A DNA stretch of 52,813 bases, from positions 1-52,813 of the IMG/VR virus record IMGVR_UViG_3300042308_001282. One strand, written 5' to 3'. A model generated the notes under the pieces. That model was not told the origin of the DNA. It saw only the letters and a list, made by a program, of their open reading frames with translations, and made no database searches. The position numbers and the translations under genes were made by a program. This document shows positions 39,741-47,504 of this stretch, piece by piece; position 1 is the stretch's first letter; every line of letters begins with the position of its first letter. Source of the stretch: a virus.

Positions 39741-40047
39741 TATTGATGGAACTATTTGTGATAAAGATGAAGGTAAAACTTATTCATCTTCCTCGCCAAA
39801 AAGAGATAGAATAAAACTAATCAATCAACTTTATGATGAAGGTCATTATGTTGTATATCTTACCGCAAGAGGTATGGGTAGATATGATAATGATGCAAAA
39901 CTAGCAGAAGCAGATTTGAGATATATAACAGAATTGCAACTCAAAGAATGGGGTTGTAAATATCATAAATTGTTTATGGGTAAACCTGCCGGTGATGTCT
40001 ACATAGATGACAAAGGAATTAATGCAAATGACTTCTTCGGAAATTAA
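39724..40047 (+). CDS. HAD-family phosphatase
   Basis: 108 residues from ATG 39724. Motif I YVIDIDGTIC (D, D), motif II YLTARGM, and the C-terminal MGKPAGDVYIDDKGINANDF with motif III Lys and motif IV DD. This compact family is found in capsule and LPS operons. In this setting it could remove the 7-phosphate from a heptose bisphosphate (GmhB role), which is inference. Overlaps the kinase by 17 bp. Confidence 0.8.
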   Translation: MKYVIDIDGTICDKDEGKTYSSSSPKRDRIKLINQLYDEGHYVVYLTARGMGRYDNDAKLAEADLRYITELQLKEWGCKYHKLFMGKPAGDVYIDDKGINANDFFGN

Positions 40048-40384
40048 ATTTGTCCCTAAAGGATGGGGATTTGAAAAGTGGATTGTAAACTCTGAAGAAT
40101 ACTGTGGAAAACTTCTTTATTTTGTAAAAGGAAAAAAATGCTCTTGGCATTTTCACAAACTTAAAGATGAAGTTTTCTATTTACAATCTGGGAAAATTTT
40201 GTTAAAATATTATGATGAAGATGATATTGCTTTAGCAAATGAACTAATCTTGAATAAAGGAGATAAGTTTCATGTTTATCGCGGATTAAGACATCAAATG
40301 ATTGCTCTTGAAGATACTGAGCTTTTTGAATTTTCAACACAACATTTTGATGAAGATAGTTATCGTGTAATTAAAGGAGATTGA
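40028..40384 (+). CDS. Cupin-domain protein
   Basis: 118 residues from ATG 40028 (MTSSEIKFVPKGWGFEKWIV). A single cupin: KKCSWHFHKLKDEVFYLQSG (metal histidines and Glu) and GDKFHVYRGLRHQMIA. It resembles the cupin half of mannose-6-phosphate isomerase/GMP type proteins. It may isomerise or epimerise a sugar nucleotide. Overlaps the HAD gene by 20 bp. Confidence 0.78.
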   Translation: MTSSEIKFVPKGWGFEKWIVNSEEYCGKLLYFVKGKKCSWHFHKLKDEVFYLQSGKILLKYYDEDDIALANELILNKGDKFHVYRGLRHQMIALEDTELFEFSTQHFDEDSYRVIKGD

Positions 40385-40385
40385 A

Positions 40386-41933
40386 ATGAGTTTTGGGATT
40401 AAGTTAGTTGAGGGAATGCATCGTGGATTTCTCTCGAACTATCTTACTATTTTGACAAGTTTTAGAACACTTGAAAATAAAGGAGTAGATCTTAATCAAG
40501 TCTGCGTTTCTCCATCAATGTTTATGTTGTATGGAACTCCAGATCATTGGTTCGATCCTTCTCGCGTATCTGATGATGCCAGTAAAGTTTTTAATGCACA
40601 AGATGGATGGGATTGTGATTATCCTTGGGCATCTTTTAGGGATTTTGATTTGGATAAGTATCGTAAATACTTACCTTATAATGAAAGAATGCAATCAAAA
40701 ATTGATAACATTCCTAGAGATAAGTATAAAAATGCCCTAGGTGTTCATTATCGTGGAACTGATGGAGTTGGGCATACAGAATTTGTTGCTATTGAAAAGT
40801 ATATTAAGGTAACAGAAGAAGAATTTAATTCTGGCGGATATGATTGCATTTTTCTTACTACAGATCAGACTAATGTAATTGATGAATTTAAAAATTATTT
40901 TCCAAACATAATGATTCATCATTATGATCATCAGCGTACTATGAGTACTGCTGGTCTTCATTACTCTATTCAGGCAGAACCTAATAGTTCTGAAAGGATT
41001 CTTGCGGGCGATGAAGTTTTGATTGATGCAACTACGCTATCAATGTGTAAAACTATCATTGGCAAGTCTTCGAATATTACCAACTATGCACGTATTTTGA
41101 GTCCTTATGTTGAAATTCTTTATCAAGATTTGAATACTAGTAATGATCATGGAGATCATGCAGATCTTAATAGTAGAGGTTATCTGGAAAGATTTCCTCA
41201 AATTAGAGTAAAAGATATTCAACCATTTATTTTTAACTGGAATCGTCAGTTTGAAAAAACTTGTGCTATTGAGGATGCACTGAAAGAAGTATTTGATGAA
41301 GTTACAGTCATCAACAGCGACGATAACAATACTAGAGAGGGTTGGATTGACCTTGGAGATTCTGCTTACTTTACTTCTCAATTTACTAAGGCACTAGAAC
41401 TTTTTAAAGATAATAAAAAAGTTCTTCTTCATATTCAAGGAGATACTGAATATGATAATTGGAAACAACTCGTTGATGATGCAAGAAAGTATTATAATCT
41501 TTATGAGTGGGGTGTTTATGCTCCAGATGTAACTAATGTTTGGTATACTCCAGACCAAACTGATATTGATGGATTGCAATCAGAAGATCCTAATATTAAA
41601 ATGGTTGCTTGTACTGATGAAACTGTATGGTTTATTCATAGAGATATTATTTCTGATTTTTATAATAGAAATCTTTCTGAAGTTATGACACCAGAAACAA
41701 TGAAAATGGGATGGGGTTGGGATCTTGTAATGAATGCAATTTCTTTTATTATGCAGAGACCCGTAATTAGAGATTATGGTCATCAAATTCAACATGCGCA
41801 GGGAACCAACTATAATAAAGAAACTGCAGGTCAAGAAATGGCAAATCTATGGAACAGTCTTCCTAGTGACCTAAAAGAATGTATTGCCTATATTAAAGGG
41901 GATAGAGAAAAAATCGTTAAGTATTTTGAGTGA
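40386..41933 (+). CDS. Two-domain glycosyltransferase
   Basis: 515 residues. The N-terminal part (1-270) has ALGVHYRGTDGVGHTEFVAI, FLTTDQTNVIDEF and ATTLSMCKTIIGKSSNITNY, a fucosyltransferase-like donor site shared with the gene at 32974. The C-terminal part (about 280-515), beginning at IQPFIFNWNRQFEKTC, resembles a GT-A fold with LLHIQGDTEYDNW and CTDETVWFIHRDI. The fusion suggests sequential sugar additions. Coupled by TGATG to the next gene. Confidence 0.68.
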   Translation: MSFGIKLVEGMHRGFLSNYLTILTSFRTLENKGVDLNQVCVSPSMFMLYGTPDHWFDPSRVSDDASKVFNAQDGWDCDYPWASFRDFDLDKYRKYLPYNERMQSKIDNIPRDKYKNALGVHYRGTDGVGHTEFVAIEKYIKVTEEEFNSGGYDCIFLTTDQTNVIDEFKNYFPNIMIHHYDHQRTMSTAGLHYSIQAEPNSSERILAGDEVLIDATTLSMCKTIIGKSSNITNYARILSPYVEILYQDLNTSNDHGDHADLNSRGYLERFPQIRVKDIQPFIFNWNRQFEKTCAIEDALKEVFDEVTVINSDDNNTREGWIDLGDSAYFTSQFTKALELFKDNKKVLLHIQGDTEYDNWKQLVDDARKYYNLYEWGVYAPDVTNVWYTPDQTDIDGLQSEDPNIKMVACTDETVWFIHRDIISDFYNRNLSEVMTPETMKMGWGWDLVMNAISFIMQRPVIRDYGHQIQHAQGTNYNKETAGQEMANLWNSLPSDLKECIAYIKGDREKIVKYFE

Positions 41934-42733
41934 TGGACAAAAACAAATCAGTATTCAAACTCAAAGGTCTTCCGCAGATCTATTGGTTAAATCTAGATGC
42001 AGATACTCATCGTCGTGAGTATATGGAATCTCAATTTAAATATTGGGAGATTGAAAATCATACACGTATTTCTGGATATGATGGGAGAGTTGATGATGTA
42101 TCTTCCCATTTGAAAGGAAGAATTCCTGATAATGTATCTCAAAATGAATTGGGATGTTGTATGTCTCATCTTAAAGCAATTCGCCATTTTTATGAAAATA
42201 CAAACGATGAGTATTGTTTGATTCTGGAAGATGATGTAAACCTTGACATTGCCAAATACTGGAACTTCACTTGGAAAGAGTTTTTCTCACTTCTTCCATA
42301 TGATTGGGACTGTGTGCAGCTTACTACTATTTGCACGGGAGATATTCATGTTAAATTGCATTTAAAGTTTATCAATGATTTTTCTGCAGCAATCTACTTA
42401 ATCAGTAGACATCATGCTGCAAAACTTATGAAACATCATATACGTGGTGAAAAATATAAACTTGATAACGGGGTAAAACCAAGGGCAGTTTCTGAAGATA
42501 CTATTTTGGAGACTGGAAAAACGTATACGATTCCGTTGTTTTTATATAACTTAGATATGGGGTCTGCCATTCATACAGATCATCTTAGTATCTTTCATAA
42601 AGGTCCTCACGATGCACTACTAAACTGGTGGCAACAGTCTGGTGCAGGTGTTGATATTAGAGAGTATATGAATTATGATCCATATTTGGGTCGAATAACT
42701 GAAAACTCTTCTACTCAATCTCAAAACGCTTGA
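41933..42733 (+). CDS. GT25-family glycosyltransferase
   Basis: 266 residues from ATG 41933 overlapping the previous TGA. IYWLNLDADTHRREYMESQF (start), GCCMSHLKAIRHFYE and YCLILEDDVNLD (EDD motif) are diagnostic of LPS-biosynthesis GT25 enzymes; a late HTDHLSIFHKGPHD loop follows. Last gene of the glycan operon; a sigma70 promoter for the porin overlaps its stop codon. Confidence 0.88.
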   Translation: MDKNKSVFKLKGLPQIYWLNLDADTHRREYMESQFKYWEIENHTRISGYDGRVDDVSSHLKGRIPDNVSQNELGCCMSHLKAIRHFYENTNDEYCLILEDDVNLDIAKYWNFTWKEFFSLLPYDWDCVQLTTICTGDIHVKLHLKFINDFSAAIYLISRHHAAKLMKHHIRGEKYKLDNGVKPRAVSEDTILETGKTYTIPLFLYNLDMGSAIHTDHLSIFHKGPHDALLNWWQQSGAGVDIREYMNYDPYLGRITENSSTQSQNA

Positions 42734-42758
42734 CACTCTTTTAGTTTCCCTCTATACT
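42730..42758 (+). promoter_or_regulatory. Sigma70 promoter for the porin gene
   Basis: TTGACA (42730-42735), 17 bp, TATACT (42753-42758), followed by CTAAATAAG and a hairpin AAGAATT/AATTCTT (about 42770-42790) in the leader. Confidence 0.82.
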
Positions 42759-42826
42759 AAATAAGTACTTAAGAATTCTGTTGTAATTCTTAATCTTTGT
42801 CCTATAGTACAAACAAAAACAAATCT

Positions 42827-44293
42827 ATGAAATTCTTTCAACAACTGATGCTTGCACCTGTTGCTCTGGGAATGGTTGCTCCTGCTGCGACTGCGGCAGA
42901 CCTTAATATGAATGGGGTCAACCAATATTCCGCCGATCAGGTTACAAGCGTCACTCAATTTTCTGATGTACGTCCTACTGATTGGGCATATCAGGCACTC
43001 AGCAACCTCGTAGAGCGTTATGGTTGCGTTGCTGGTTACCCTAACGGAACCTTTGGTGGTGGTAAAGCGATGACTCGTTATGAGGCAGCAGCACTTCTGA
43101 ATGCTTGCCTTGATCGTGTGACTGAAGTTACCGATGAACTGAAGCGTCTTCAGGTAGAATTTGCACAAGAACTTGCTGTTCTTCGTGGTCGTGTAGATAA
43201 ACTGGAAGCACAAGTTACTACTCTTGAAGCACAACAGTTCTCCACTACAACCAAACTGCGTGGTGAAGCAAACTTTGTAATTGGTAATGTAGATAATTAT
43301 CAAACTAAGGCTGGTGATGTAACTCACGCCGCATTCAACTATGATCTGCGTCTGAACCTGGACACTTCGTTCACTGGTAAGGATCTGCTTCGCACTCGTC
43401 TGCGTTCTTCCAACTTCAGTGCAGATCCTTTTGGTTCCAGTTCATCTATCTTTAAACTGGATAAGGCAGACAACACTACAGGTGAGAATGGTAACAATGT
43501 AGTTATCGATCGTCTGTACTATCAGTTCCCTGCGTTCAATAACACCACCACATTTACTGCTGGTGCTCTAGTTCGTAACACTGAAATTGCTTGGCTGCCT
43601 ACTGCTTATAGTTCCAAGATCCTTGACTTCTTCCAAGTTGCTGGTGCTCCTGGTGTTTATAACAAAGCAGTTGGTTCTGGTTTCGGTGTCCAGTATGGTA
43701 ACAAGGGTCTTGTTGCTGGTGTAAACTATGTTGCCCAAAATGGTAGCGATAGTGCTACTGGTGAATTTGACCGCTCTGGTGCTCTGAACACTCTGGCACA
43801 GATCGGTTATCGTGGTGACAACTATGGTATCGCATTTGGTTATCGTTATGGTACTGAAGGCACCCGTGTTCGCACCTACAACGGTCTGAATGGTGCTTCA
43901 GGTACTCTGGTTCCTGGTCAAACCTCTAACGGTTATGCGATCAACGCTTACTGGCAGCCCACTCAATCTGGTTGGGTTCCCTCCATCTCTGGTGGTTACG
44001 GTTGGAACACTGTAAGTGGCACTCCTAGTGCTGCTACCAACAGTCAATCTTGGTTTGCTGGTCTTCAGTGGGAAGATGTGTTTGTTGATGGAAACACTGC
44101 TGGTGTTGCTATCGGTCAAGCTCCTACTGGTTCTAACCTTGAGAAGTCCACGATGCTTGAGATCTTCTACAAGTATCAAGTGTCTGATAACATCAGCGTC
44201 ACTCCTGCTATCATCTATGGTAGTGACAATCAGCGTCTTGCTGGTAACTCCTCAAATTGGGGAGGAATTTTACAAACAACCTTTAAGTTCTAA
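42827..44293 (+). CDS. som: Cyanobacterial-type outer-membrane porin (SLH + OprB)
   Basis: 488 residues from ATG 42827. A signal peptide (MKFFQQLMLAPVALGMVAPA, cut after ATAA) precedes an SLH domain (FSDVRPTDWAYQALSNLVER to MTRYEAAALLNACL, about 45-100). A coiled-coil linker (VTDELKRLQVEFAQELAVLR) and an OprB-like beta-barrel of about 340 residues ending in ...LQTTFKF (C-terminal Phe for outer-membrane insertion) follow. It matches marine Synechococcus Som porins. Codons are richer in GC than surrounding genes, a sign of host origin. It has its own sigma70 promoter and a terminator. It could replace host porin during infection. Confidence 0.9.
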   Translation: MKFFQQLMLAPVALGMVAPAATAADLNMNGVNQYSADQVTSVTQFSDVRPTDWAYQALSNLVERYGCVAGYPNGTFGGGKAMTRYEAAALLNACLDRVTEVTDELKRLQVEFAQELAVLRGRVDKLEAQVTTLEAQQFSTTTKLRGEANFVIGNVDNYQTKAGDVTHAAFNYDLRLNLDTSFTGKDLLRTRLRSSNFSADPFGSSSSIFKLDKADNTTGENGNNVVIDRLYYQFPAFNNTTTFTAGALVRNTEIAWLPTAYSSKILDFFQVAGAPGVYNKAVGSGFGVQYGNKGLVAGVNYVAQNGSDSATGEFDRSGALNTLAQIGYRGDNYGIAFGYRYGTEGTRVRTYNGLNGASGTLVPGQTSNGYAINAYWQPTQSGWVPSISGGYGWNTVSGTPSAATNSQSWFAGLQWEDVFVDGNTAGVAIGQAPTGSNLEKSTMLEIFYKYQVSDNISVTPAIIYGSDNQRLAGNSSNWGGILQTTFKF

Positions 44294-44295
44294 GG

Positions 44296-44303
44296 TATAA
44301 ATA
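44296..44303 (+). promoter_or_regulatory. Late-type TATAAATA just after the porin gene
   Basis: The motif lies between the porin stop codon and the inverted repeat; it may feed the homing gene downstream. Confidence 0.45.
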
Positions 44304-44313
44304 ATAATGCCTT

Positions 44314-44393
44314 AATTGGTTCGCATCTTTAAGGTAGAGATTGGAGGGCAGAAATGCCCTCTTTTCTTTTATAAATAGTATTGCGAACCAATT
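44314..44393 (+). repeat. 12-bp inverted repeat enclosing a terminator and a late promoter
   Basis: AATTGGTTCGCA (44314-44325) and TGCGAACCAATT (44382-44393) are perfect inverted repeats. One-base-offset extension gives CTTA(A)ATTGGTTCGCA. Between them lie terminator GAGGGCA-GAAA-TGCCCTC-T4 (44344-44365) and TATAAATAG (44370-44378). The homing gene ATG follows ten bases after the right arm. Confidence 0.78.
44344..44370 (+). terminator. Terminator of the porin transcript
   Basis: GAGGGCA-GAAA-TGCCCTC followed by a T-rich run. Confidence 0.85.
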
Positions 44394-44402
44394 TAAGAGC
44401 AG

Positions 44403-45032
44403 ATGAAAAACACTAATATGTTTTATACTTACGCATACTTGCGTGAAGATGGAACTCCTTACTATATTGGTAAAGGAGTTAAAGGTAGAATTTACTCTTC
44501 TAATAGAAAAATAAAAAAACCAAAAGATAAATCTAAAATTATATTTCTTAAACAAAATCTGACAGAAGAGGAAGCATTCAATCACGAAGAGTATATGATT
44601 TCAGTTCTTGGTAGAAAAGATTTAGGAACTGGAATGTTGAGAAATAGGACTAATGGTGGTGAGGGTGCTTCTGGCTCTTTGAAAAGTGAAGAATTCAAAA
44701 GAAGACATAGTGAAAGAATGAAAGGGAAAAATAATCCTAGTTATGGTAGGAAACAATCAGAGGAACATAGAAGAAAAAATAGTGAGGCAAATAGAGGAGA
44801 AAATAATCATTTTTATGGTAAATCTCATTCGGAAGAAACCAAGAAAAAAATTAGTATGAAGAAGAAAGGAAAACCACTTTCTACAGAGACCAAAAGAAAA
44901 TTAAGTGAGATACATAAGGGAAAATGTGGAGAAAATCATTCTCATTATGGAAAGAAGTGGTGGAACGACGGTAAAGGTAATACTACACTATCACTAGATT
45001 GTCCTGGTGAAAATTGGGTTCTTGGTAGATAA
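44403..45032 (+). CDS. GIY-YIG homing endonuclease with NUMOD3 repeats
   Basis: 209 residues. MFYTYAYLREDGTPYYIGKG is the GIY-YIG core, with EEAFNHEEYMI carrying the catalytic Glu. Tandem NUMOD3 modules (MKGKNNPSYGRKQSEEHRRK; GENNHFYGKSHSEETKKKIS; GENHSHYGKKWWNDG) form the DNA-binding tail. Free-standing, between the porin and a packaged-protein gene. It is related in design to the minus-strand gene at 18298. Confidence 0.92.
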   Translation: MKNTNMFYTYAYLREDGTPYYIGKGVKGRIYSSNRKIKKPKDKSKIIFLKQNLTEEEAFNHEEYMISVLGRKDLGTGMLRNRTNGGEGASGSLKSEEFKRRHSERMKGKNNPSYGRKQSEEHRRKNSEANRGENNHFYGKSHSEETKKKISMKKKGKPLSTETKRKLSEIHKGKCGENHSHYGKKWWNDGKGNTTLSLDCPGENWVLGR

Positions 45033-45040
45033 CTTACTTT

Positions 45041-45048
45041 AATAAATA
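45041..45048 (+). promoter_or_regulatory. Late promoter AATAAATA
   Basis: Followed by ACTAAAAAGTATTTGTAA, almost the same leader as before the paralogue at 9247. Confidence 0.7.
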
Positions 45049-45067
45049 ACTAAAAAGTATTTGTAAG

Positions 45068-45574
45068 ATGGACGCACAAGAACTTCGCAATCTTCAAGAA
45101 GCATATATGGAAGTTGTTGAAAATCAGCAACTTGATGAAGCATCTGGTGGTATTATTGGTGGGAAAACTTTTCCTTCTAAAAATGTTCCTGAAAAATCAA
45201 AATCAAATAAACCATCAAAGATTGGAAGAGGTATAAGAAAATCAATACAATCTGCTTCTTTTGGATTTAGTCAGGAAAACCCGAAAGATATTGTTTCCAG
45301 ACATAAAAAATATAGTGATAAAGAACTTGATACAGTTTCCAGAGGAAAGGACGAACCAAAACCAGGAAAAGGAAGAAGTAGAAGTGCTAGGGAGTTTCAG
45401 TTGAAGGTTATTGAAAGGGAGAAAAGAAGGAGACAAAAAGCAAACGAAGAAGTAGATATTTACGACATCATCCTCTCACACTTACTTGATGAAGGGTATG
45501 CTGAAACCCCAGAAGCAGCAGAAGCAATTATGGTGAATATGAGTGAAGAGTGGAGAGATAGTATTATCGGATGA
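45068..45574 (+). CDS. Putative packaged protein, paralogue of the gene at 9247
   Basis: 168 residues. N-terminus MDAQELRNLQEAYMEVVENQ has LQE|A, a gp21-type cleavage signal. The middle is basic (SKSNKPSKIGRGIRKS). The C-terminal block VDIYDIILSHLLDEGYAETP, ending in EAIMVNMSEEWRDSII, is nearly identical to residues about 198-235 of the 9247 protein. Shared leader and module indicate a family of co-regulated late proteins. Confidence 0.72.
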   Translation: MDAQELRNLQEAYMEVVENQQLDEASGGIIGGKTFPSKNVPEKSKSNKPSKIGRGIRKSIQSASFGFSQENPKDIVSRHKKYSDKELDTVSRGKDEPKPGKGRSRSAREFQLKVIEREKRRRQKANEEVDIYDIILSHLLDEGYAETPEAAEAIMVNMSEEWRDSIIG

Positions 45575-45610
45575 TAAGTTAGCAAAACCGAATAAAACCT
45601 TAAGGGATGC

Positions 45611-45639
45611 TTGACACCCTTTTCTTTTTCCTATATAAT
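45611..45639 (+). promoter_or_regulatory. Perfect sigma70 promoter for hli
   Basis: TTGACA (45611-45616), 17 bp, TATAAT (45634-45639). Confidence 0.85.
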
Positions 45640-45666
45640 TGTGTAACAATTCGTAATAAAACAAAA

Positions 45667-45876
45667 ATGACTATAACTAAAAATGAGTTCGGGCAAATGA
45701 ATATGTTTGCTAAAGAACCATCGATGTATATGACCAAGGAAGACCTTGATCGTTATGGCATCGAACCTTATGCCGAGAAGGCGGAGAAAATGAATGGACG
45801 CACTGCAATGGTCGGGTTTATTGCTGGTCTTATTTCTTATGCTTTCACTGGCAAACTCTTTTTCGGGGTCTTCTGA
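45667..45876 (+). CDS. hli: High-light-inducible protein
   Basis: 69 residues from ATG 45667; an earlier in-frame start would precede the promoter. The Hli helix is AEKMNGRTAMVGFIAGLISY (ExxNGRxAMxGF chlorophyll-binding motif), preceded by a long soluble N-terminus. Hli proteins bind chlorophyll and carotenoid and protect the photosystems during infection. Confidence 0.94.
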   Translation: MTITKNEFGQMNMFAKEPSMYMTKEDLDRYGIEPYAEKAEKMNGRTAMVGFIAGLISYAFTGKLFFGVF

Positions 45877-45879
45877 GGG

Positions 45880-45908
45880 TTGACAATGACTTCACTCTTG
45901 TTTACAAT
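45880..45908 (+). promoter_or_regulatory. Sigma70 promoter before petF
   Basis: TTGACA (45880-45885), 17 bp, TACAAT (45903-45908), overlapping the tiny gene at 45886. Confidence 0.65.
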
Positions 45909-45972
45909 GACCTCAGTTGCCTTCTTCGTTTTGTTGGCAGCATCTGTAGAAAAACTTTGTGAGACTTACTAA
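45886..45972 (+). CDS. Tiny membrane peptide (28 aa)
   Basis: ATG 45886 with GAGGG a few bases upstream. [20 protein letters not shown] is a single membrane helix, ending VEKLCETY. Its TAA overlaps the petF ATG (TAATG). The size resembles small photosystem subunits, but no family is recognised. Confidence 0.45.
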   Translation: MTSLLFTMTSVAFFVLLAASVEKLCETY

Positions 45973-46265
45973 TGACCGTTTTTAATGTCACTCTTCAATC
46001 TCCTGATGGAACTGAAACCACTATCGAATGTGCTGATGACCAATACATTCTCGAAGCAGCAGAAGAGGCAGGCGTTGACCTTCCTTCATCGTGTAAGGCA
46101 GGCGCTTGTTCCGCTTGTGCAGGCAAACTCATCTCTGGCACCGTTGACAACGAAGAACAATCGTTCCTTGATGACGATCAACAAGCAGAAGGTTGGGTTC
46201 TCACTTGCGTTGCTTATCCCACAAGTGATTGTGTAATTCTTACTGAACAGGAAGAGAATCTGTGA
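45972..46265 (+). CDS. petF: Plant-type [2Fe-2S] ferredoxin
   Basis: 97 residues. The cluster ligands [13 protein letters not shown] plus the distal Cys in WVLTCVAYP give the CxxxxCxxC...C pattern. [20 protein letters not shown] is the canonical run-up. It carries electrons from photosystem I to reductases; during infection it could feed ribonucleotide reductase or bilin reductases. TAATG-coupled upstream. Confidence 0.96.
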   Translation: MTVFNVTLQSPDGTETTIECADDQYILEAAEEAGVDLPSSCKAGACSACAGKLISGTVDNEEQSFLDDDQQAEGWVLTCVAYPTSDCVILTEQEENL

Positions 46266-46294
46266 TTGGTAACCTTGAACCAGAGGAGAACGTT

Positions 46295-46576
46295 ATGAGC
46301 AATCCTGGAATGCTAGGACAATTTGCTATTGCTCTACAAGAACTTGGATGGGATAAAGACGATGATGTCTCAGTTGAAATTGGTGGAGTAGCGGTCACAG
46401 GAACTGCTACTAGTCCAAATGCAAACCCAAAATGGGCAAAACCATTTGGAACAGTGTCCTATCAAAACGATGCCTTCATCGTAATTAAAAACAAATCAAG
46501 GAATCCAGTTGTTCCTTCACAACCAAATCCTGAACTCAAACAACAACACCCTTATAATGGAACACTCTCTAGTTGA
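46295..46576 (+). CDS. Conserved hypothetical protein (93 aa)
   Basis: From ATG 46295 with CAGAGGAGAA as a strong ribosome site; a GTG at 46262 overlaps petF but lacks one. MSNPGMLGQFAIALQELGWD is followed by small strands and a Pro/Asn/Gln-rich tail. Overlaps the next gene by 20 bp. Function unknown. Confidence 0.68.
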   Translation: MSNPGMLGQFAIALQELGWDKDDDVSVEIGGVAVTGTATSPNANPKWAKPFGTVSYQNDAFIVIKNKSRNPVVPSQPNPELKQQHPYNGTLSS

Positions 46577-46742
46577 ATTGCTGACTTACTATGTGATTGT
46601 TGCTGCTCTCTTTATTGGAGCACCAGCAGTATTCTTCACAATTGTCTTTATGCCTGCACTTATGAATACTAAGGGTGCAGTTGTTGGTTACAAAATTCAC
46701 CGTGATTATGGTGAAACATCTATCTATTCTAAAGTAAACTAA
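46557..46742 (+). CDS. Small single-helix membrane protein (61 aa)
   Basis: From ATG 46557. Membrane helix LLTYYVIVAALFIGAPAVFF, then a soluble tail (GAVVGYKIHRDYGETSIYSK). It lies between photosynthesis genes, so a photosystem-associated role is suggested by context only; the helix is loosely reminiscent of PsbM. Confidence 0.6.
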   Translation: MEHSLVELLTYYVIVAALFIGAPAVFFTIVFMPALMNTKGAVVGYKIHRDYGETSIYSKVN

Positions 46743-46754
46743 AGGAGAAAAACA

Positions 46755-46862
46755 ATGAACGAACGCGCAGAACGTATTAATGGTTGGGCAGCAATGATCG
46801 GTATTGTTGCCGCAATGGGTTCCTATGCCCTCACCGGACAGATTATTCCGGGTATTTGGTGA
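46755..46862 (+). CDS. hli: Very short high-light-inducible protein (35 aa)
   Basis: ATG 46755 under AAAGGAG. MNERAERINGWAAMIGIVAA carries the ExxNGxxAMxG pigment-binding signature, ending ALTGQIIPGIW. It consists almost solely of the helix, lacking the N-terminal region of the other hli. TGA at 46860-46862. Confidence 0.9.
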   Translation: MNERAERINGWAAMIGIVAAMGSYALTGQIIPGIW

Positions 46863-46871
46863 ATTGATGTT

Positions 46872-46900
46872 TAATATTTTTAAGAAAAAGAAAAATATTA
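46872..46900 (+). repeat. 10-bp hairpin upstream of the peroxiredoxin gene
   Basis: TAATATTTTT (46872-46881) pairs with AAAAATATTA (46891-46900). The GGAGG ribosome site follows at 46902-46906. Confidence 0.6.
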
Positions 46901-46911
46901 TGGAGGTTAAA

Positions 46912-47439
46912 ATGCGTAAAGAACAATATGAAGTTCCCCAAGTTGAATTTGTATTTCGTGAGAATGGGGAATTTGTAACTCGTACTACTTCAGAACTCTT
47001 CGATGGAAAGCGTGTGGTCTTGTTTAGTCTGCCTGGTGCTTTCACTCCTACTTGCAGTGCCTATCAGCTTCCTGGATTCGAAGAGAGATACGACGACTTT
47101 ATTGGTAGTGGCATCGACGCTATTTACTGCATCTCTGTTAATGATGGGTTTGTAATGAATGCTTGGCAACAAGATCAGAACATCAAGAATGTACAACTCA
47201 TTCCAGACGGCAATGCATATTTCACACGTTCTATGGGTATGCTCGTCAATAAGTCTAACCTTGGTTTCGGTGATCGCTCTTGGCGTTATGCTATGGTCGT
47301 GGATAACGGAATCATTGAAAAACTATTCGTTGAGGCAGGTCAGCGAGACAATGCAGACAGTGACCCTTACGAAGCAACTACTCCAGAGAATGTTCTGGAC
47401 TATGTAAAATCTACAGTGCGAGAAACTGCAACTGTTTGA
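46912..47439 (+). CDS. Peroxiredoxin (Prx5/AhpE-like)
   Basis: 175 residues from ATG 46912, chosen for the TGGAGG site five bases upstream; in-frame ATGs at 46900 and 46867 are alternatives. VVLFSLPGAFTPTCSAYQLP carries the peroxidatic Cys (PxxxTxxC) and GFGDRSWRYAMVVDNGIIEK the conserved Arg strand. It reduces peroxides, likely protecting photosynthesis during infection. Confidence 0.93.
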   Translation: MRKEQYEVPQVEFVFRENGEFVTRTTSELFDGKRVVLFSLPGAFTPTCSAYQLPGFEERYDDFIGSGIDAIYCISVNDGFVMNAWQQDQNIKNVQLIPDGNAYFTRSMGMLVNKSNLGFGDRSWRYAMVVDNGIIEKLFVEAGQRDNADSDPYEATTPENVLDYVKSTVRETATV

Positions 47440-47449
47440 AGAATACTCA

Positions 47450-47475
47450 AAGCGCCCCAAAAGGGCGCTTTTTTA
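47450..47475 (+). terminator. Intrinsic terminator
   Basis: AAGCGCCC (47450-47457) / GGGCGCTT (47463-47470) and T4. Confidence 0.9.
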
Positions 47476-47504
47476 ATAAATAGAATATCGAATGGATAAG
47501 GACA

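Noticed and set aside
42752-43327. Long minus-strand open frame antisense to the porin 5' end
   Set aside because: It is an out-of-frame reflection of the GC-richer porin gene; no ribosome site and no recognisable protein features.
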